Below are positions 59,395 to 64,000 of a DNA stretch of 64,000 nucleotides, one piece after another. Positions within the stretch are counted from its first letter, which is position 1; the number at the start of each line of letters is the position of its first letter. The DNA is taken from NCBI RefSeq assembly GCF_024679095.1, contig NC_066549.1:4489714-4553713 (forward strand), written 5' to 3'. The notes under the pieces are model-generated. The model was not told the origin of the DNA and searched no databases. It worked only from the letters and a program-made list of their open reading frames with translations. The translations under genes and the position numbers were made by a program. The DNA comes from Eriocheir sinensis. Its lineage: Eukaryota > Arthropoda > Malacostraca > Decapoda > Varunidae.

Positions 59395-60038
59395 GCCAGA
59401 AATTAATATGGAGGGAGACACGAGCAAGCTCACCGACAGGTGAAACGAAACTTCGCTCAGCCTGCCAGCCAGGCAGCTACGCAGACATCCAATTGCAAAG
59501 CAAGTTGGCCAACTGGCCATTCAGCCACTCACCCGGCCAACCAGCCAGTCCTTGACATACTCTGTAACCAAGACAGTTAACTGTTCAGACATATCGACAG
59601 ATCCGTGGATACGAGAGCAAACTGAAGGACAAATAATGAGGTACACAGACAGAAAACAAACAGCCAGCTTCCCAACCAAAGAGCCGCTCATTCATACTAA
59701 ATGAAAAACAAATACATGAAAATATAAACTGCAAAACACACGGGTACAGGCAGCCAAGCGCACAGTTCACCGTGGAGCAAAAAGACAATGCAGCCACACA
59801 CGGTCCACGGTGACTGGCGCTCCAATTAGCGGCACACACTCACAAATACAAACAAACACAAACAGCAACACAAAAGGACAAGCATAAAGAGAATCTAACA
59901 AATCCAGTCGACATCGGTCACAAAAAAATTCACATTAATGGCCAGACATATACAGACACAGACACTTCCTGGTAGGAAAGTCAACTATTGCACGAAAACG
60001 AGCATGGTGCAAACCACACAATGAATTAATCAACAAGA
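59391..60038. other. sequence rich in CAGCCA and ACAGACA words
   Basis: Degenerate CAGCCAGC/CAACCAGCC and CACAGACA words grade into the minisatellite downstream. No gene. Confidence 0.55.
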
Positions 60039-60345
60039 CAACCAACCAGCTACCAAACCTCACGAACAGCCAACTAGCCAGAGGACCATCCATTCAGATA
60101 CCCCAAGAGCTAGTAAACTTCTCAAACATCCAGAATACCAATCAGCTAGCCACCAAGCTTCAAGAACAGCCAGCCAACCAGCCAGATACCCCATGAGCTA
60201 GCAAGTCTCTCAAACATTCAGCAAACCAGTCAGCCAGATTCACGAAAACCAGTCGGTAATATACCCCATGAATTGGTGAGCCTTACAAAAAGCCAGCATA
60301 CCAGTCAGCCAGCCAGCTACCAAGTCTCACTAACGGCCACAGACA
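60039..60345. repeat. ~75-88-bp CAGCC-rich minisatellite, 3-4 copies
   Basis: ATACCCCAWGAGCTAG-type phrases start at 60098, 60186 and 60261. Each is followed by TCTCAAACA, CCAGTCAGCCAG, and a TACCAAGTCTCAC-like phrase. Confidence 0.82.
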
Positions 60346-60770
60346 CAGAGAACCAAGCAAAATAATAGTCACCGCAAACAGACACACAATCGGTCATCCA
60401 AATAGCAAGAGAGACAACCTACATATAAGCAAGTTAGTGAGCGTGGCGCGAAGAGGTACTAACCAAAACCTTCTTCAAAGCCGCCCACCACCTTCACACA
60501 GACCTCTCATCATCCCCAAACCAAAGTGAAAAATCTTCTTGGAGAACGCAAACACACACACGCACACACTTTCCTGCCACAAAGACATAAATTAACACGG
60601 AAATATAGCTCTACCTTTCTCCTCCAACACCCCACCCCAAAGCACTCCCCAAATGCGCCGTAATACCAAACATCCTCGGCTGCAATCAGATTAAAGCATA
60701 AAGCCTCCTGGGCACGGAAATTGCTCCTCGTGTTCATTAGCTTCTGCCATTCACTGCAAAAAATCGCACT
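60346..60770. other. unique sequence
   Basis: No gene recognised. Confidence 0.5.
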
Positions 60771-62155
60771 TCGACTGAATTTATGACCTCCAAGCAACTC
60801 CATGTGTAACCCTCTCCCCGTGTTTTCCTCGTCGCAAGCCCACATTACCTCATGGACTTCGATAATCACAAAGGTCAAGAAAAAGATGAAATGAGGGTTT
60901 TCTTTAGTCTTTCCCTAAAATGAATGGTATGTGCCCTAGAAACAACTCCATCTGACATACCTCCCCTTTCGTTCCCCTTTTAAAGCGTCCCAAATCTCAC
61001 CACGACCTTAGGAAATCATAAAGCCTGAGGGAAGGAATGAAAGAGGAAGGGTATATTTAGATTTCTCTCAAAAATAAAAATATACTGTGAAAATCTAAGC
61101 CCTTGAAATATCTCCATGTGCCACCCCTCTCTTTCATCCCTCAAGGCCTTAGGATATCACAAAGAGCAGGAGGAAGAAGGATAAAAGGAAAGATATATTT
61201 AGCTTGCCCTCAATGAATATTTACACTGACTCAATACAAGCCCTTAAAACAGTTCCAAATGCCATCCCTCCCCTTCATCTTCTTCTTCACATGTCCCAAA
61301 TTTCCTTAAGGCCTTAGGGGAATCACAAAGGGTGGGAGGAAGAAGAAAAGAGGGAGGGTATATTAAGGTTTCTTTCAAAATATATTTATACTATGACTCA
61401 ATCCAACCCCTTGAGGCAAATCCATATAACAATACTCACTGTCTTCTACCTCTTAAAGCGTCTTACGAAATTACAAATGGTGGGAGGAAGAAGGAGAGAG
61501 AACATATATTTAGGTTTCTCTCAAAAATTCATATAAGAGTCTATGCGCTTGAAACAGCTCTATATGCCACCCTTTCACTTCCTCCACCTCTTAACGTGCC
61601 CCTAATTTCCAAGGCCATAGTGAGGCACAGTCAAGTAAAGGAAGGGAAGGGGATGTGTGTCTAATCTCAAGGAAACAGAATCAACACTATGACTCAGTTT
61701 ACGACCATCAAAGACCTCCATATATGCGTCCCTTTCCCTTCATCCACCTCCTCACGAGACCCAAATTAACTGAGGGTTTTACGTACTCACAAAGGGCCGA
61801 AGAAAAGGAAGGAGGACGCTTTTTTATCAAGTCTCCCCCATAAAATAATTCTAAATTAGTTAACGCCGTTCAAAAAGCTCCGTATTCCGCCTTTTCCTTT
61901 CATCCACCTCTTCCCACATCCCTAATTACCTTAAGGTCTTTGGACGGATGAAAAGAGTATATATTTTTAGGCCTCTCAAAAAGTATAACAGCTACTTAAT
62001 CAATGGCCTTCAGACTACACCAAGCCGCCCTTTCCCTTCTTTTCCTTTCATCACCTTCCTCACCTGTTTCAATTTACCTTCGGGGGTCTTAGGTAATCAC
62101 AAAAGGGGGAAAGAGGGGAAAAAAATGAAAGAAGGGATTTTTTCCTCGTCCTGAG
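60771..62155. repeat. satellite array, ~152-bp unit, about 9 diverged copies
   Basis: The CCTTAGGNNATCACAAAG phrase and its variants recur at about 60855, 61007, 61147, 61312, 61461, 61615, 61776, 61936 and 62086, giving spacings of 140-165 bp. Each unit carries GGAGGAAGAAGGA, TATATTTAGG-TTTCTCTCAAAA, ATGACTCAAT, CCCTTGAAA-A-CTCCATATGCC, and CCTTTCCCTTCATCCACCTC. Copies are more diverged than in the 5.9-7.3 kb satellite, and the sequence is unrelated to it as far as I can see. Confidence 0.93.
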
Positions 62156-62658
62156 CCTCCAATGCTCCTTTTTCTCCCCTTCCCTCTTTCGGCTCAAGGG
62201 TAAAAGAAACAGAATACCTTTTAGGAATTTAGGGGGAGGAAGAGGAGGAGCCTAAACGTAATTAGCCACAGCCAATCTCCACGTCACCCCGCTAATCCCG
62301 TGATCCAATACAAGCCTTGAGGCGCTAAGCTGTCAAACTCAATTACTCGCGCTAGCCTTCCTGTGGTGTGGGCGAGAGTGGCGCTGGTGATGGGGGCGAA
62401 GGGGGCGAGGGTTAGGTTAGTTAGAGGGTGAGTGGGTGAGTTAAATCAAGTTAGAAGGGAGCGAGGGGGGAGAAAAGGCAGCGTGACAGTGAGTGCGTGG
62501 TGTGTATATCAAGTGTGGGTGCGTGGGTGCCTGCGTGCGTGTGTGTAGTTGATTATGAAGAGGTTTGGTGCAGTGTGTGAGGGCGCAATTGCAGTGGATG
62601 AGAGGCGAAGCAATAGAGGTTTGATAAGGGTGTGGTGTTCTGAGATAACTAGATAGAG
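62156..62658. other. unique G-rich sequence
   Basis: Contains GGGTTAGGTTAGTTAG at about 62409 and a degenerate GTGCGTGG run at 62490-62545. No gene. Confidence 0.5.
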
Positions 62659-62680
62659 AGAAAGAAAAGAAGAGAGAAAG

Positions 62681-62719
<39 letters not shown>

Positions 62720-62805
62720 GCTAGCTTACTTGATTGGATGATGGAAAGATAGACGGATAGATAAGAACATAAGACAAACAGACAGACAGATAGACAAGCA
62801 GACAG
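62659..62805 (+). repeat. (GAAA)n and (CAGA/GATA)n microsatellites
   Basis: GAAA at 62659-62719, then CAGACAGACAGATAGAC-type units at 62746-62805. Confidence 0.95.
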
Positions 62806-62928
62806 CAAGTGGGAGAGAGGAAGAAGTGGAGTAAAGTGAGGTGAAGGGAAGTTTTGAGGTGAGGTAAAGGTTTGAAGTGAAGAGAAACTTTAAGATGTGC
62901 TGGTGAATGTGTGTGACTGTGTGTATGA

Positions 62929-62930
<2 letters not shown>

Positions 62931-62969
<39 letters not shown>
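62931..62969 (+). repeat. (GT)n microsatellite
   Basis: About 19 GT units. Confidence 0.97.
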
Positions 62970-62972
<3 letters not shown>

Positions 62973-63128
62973 CAGTTCGTCGATTTAGCGCCATCCTTCA
63001 CGACACCTGGATGGACCCCCGTGGCCTGCCTTCAACACGTCGGCCTCATCCATCACGCGGCCCCGTCACCCGCCACACGCATCCGTCATCCTGCCCCGTC
63101 TCGCACACGCACACTCAATACTCACCTC

Positions 63129-63331
63129 GTCCTCCTCCTCCTCCTCCTCCTCCTCCTCCTCCTCCTTCTCATTCTACTTCTTCTCCTCATCGTTTTCGTC
63201 TTCCTGGTTCGCCTTCTTCTTCTTCTTCCCCCAACTAAAAATATTTCCTCCTATCCTCTTCTTCTTCGTCTTCTTCCTCCTCCTCCTCCTCCTCCTCCTC
63301 CTCCTCCTCCTCCTCCTCCTCCTCCTCCTCT
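63129..63331 (+). repeat. two (TCC)n arrays in pyrimidine-rich DNA
   Basis: TCC at 63129-63166 and at 63275-63331, with TTC-rich DNA between and after. The Leu/Pro frame running 62907-63899 is an artefact. Confidence 0.96.
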
Positions 63332-63486
63332 TTGTTTGCGTTCGTTGCTTTGCTTCACTTGTCTCTTCCTTCTCTTTTTAATCTTTTATTTTTGTATATT
63401 TCGTTTTGCTTTGTTTCCTCCTCATCTTTTTCTTCCTCTTTTCTGTTCTTTCCTGATTTTCTCTCTCCTGTTTTCTTCATTTTCTT

Positions 63487-63540
63487 TACTACTACTACTA
63501 TTATTATTATTATTACCATTATTATTATTATCATCATCAG
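63487..63540 (+). repeat. (TTA)n microsatellite
   Basis: ACT units pass into TTA with interruptions. Confidence 0.93.
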
Positions 63541-64000
63541 TATCGTCATCCACCATTATGTTTTTATTCTCCCTCTTCATATTCCTCAGACCATTCATCT
63601 TATTCCTACTCCTCCTCTTTCTCCTCCTCCGCCTCCTCCTCCTCATCCACTATCTCCGCTTTCCTTCCTCCGAGGCGACTTTTCTTCTGCTCCAGGCCAA
63701 TGCCGTTGACCTGAATAATGAACTTTACTTGAGGTTTTGTCAGGTTCGATGCGTTATTTATTGCCTGGTCTTAAGACATTTTACTTTTTTCCTTCTCTCT
63801 CTCTCTCCCTCTCCCTCTCCCGCTCTTCCTCTCTATCTTTCTCTCCCGAAGGCCCTGCCACCGCCCACCTTCCGCGGAGTTCGTAAAATATCGGACTAGA
63901 CGAGGCATTCGTTTTAAATATTTTCCTCTTCTTCTTCGCCGTGGGAATGCGATGTTTTCCGTGAGGACTTGGCGATGTATTTTCCCTCTTTTTACATTGA
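63541..64000. other. pyrimidine-rich then unique sequence
   Basis: TCC/TTC-rich to about 63670, a short CT run at 63797-63835, then unique DNA. No gene. Confidence 0.55.

Noticed and set aside
62907..63899. 330-codon open frame (Leu/Pro/Phe-rich)
   Set aside because: It crosses (GT)n, two (TCC)n arrays and pyrimidine-rich DNA, with no domain.

Overview
This window looks like non-coding, repeat-rich arthropod nuclear DNA, most likely from a decapod crustacean and plausibly a crab. The evidence is the very high density of long microsatellites ((CT/GA)n, (CA/GT)n, (AAT)n, (TAG/ACT)n, (GGA/TCC)n), the decayed non-LTR retrotransposon 3' ends, a tRNA-like SINE, and an interstitial stretch of TTAGG-type repeat (the arthropod telomere motif). 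The taxon is inferred from these repeat types; no diagnostic gene is present. I found no convincing protein-coding gene, rRNA gene, tRNA gene, CRISPR array or operon. Almost every long open frame is a translated microsatellite (Leu-Ser, Arg-Glu, Thr-His, Val-Cys, poly-Asn, poly-Ser/Val/Tyr) or a frame through purine- or pyrimidine-rich DNA.

Layout. At 0-5 kb, unique sequence is interrupted by (CT)n/(TGTC)n, (GT)n, (GA)n, (AAT)n and a 98-bp (AT)n tract. At 5.9-7.3 kb there is a satellite of about ten units of ~152 bp, with two related-looking ~150-bp units of another sequence at 7.9-8.2 kb. From 9.4 to 21.3 kb lies an unusual zone with more than a dozen (CT)n arrays of about 70-140 bp, all with CT on the + strand apart from one GA array near 18.4 kb. 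Several lie inside duplicated pyrimidine-rich units, and a 124-bp minisatellite (13.15-13.88 kb) interrupts the zone. At 22-31 kb there are 38-, 31-, ~215-, 85- and 142-bp tandem repeats, a foldback/MITE-like element with ~250-bp inverted arms inserted in a (TAG)n array (25.7-26.5 kb), and SINE-like sequences (28.0-28.6 kb). At 31-45 kb there are long trinucleotide arrays, a possible hAT terminus (32.3 kb), a LINE 3' end (33.6-34.15 kb, minus strand), a pyrimidine minisatellite (35.1-35.9 kb), a 185-bp tandem duplication (36.2-36.55 kb) and a dispersed direct repeat (38.9 and 40.6 kb). At 45-54 kb is a cluster of degraded LINE 3' ends of at least three types. At 54-64 kb the sequence is mainly unique with microsatellites, a ~80-bp CAGCC-rich minisatellite (60.0-60.35 kb) and a second ~152-bp satellite (60.8-62.15 kb).

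No genes work together here. The biology on show is repeat turnover: 5'-truncated retrotransposons, microsatellites expanding inside or beside older repeat units, and several unrelated tandem arrays with unit lengths of 124-152 bp. A few low-repeat segments (9.65-10.0, 26.84-26.96, 45.88-46.07, 56.2-56.56 kb) have the look of possible regulatory or conserved non-coding DNA, but this cannot be shown from one sequence.
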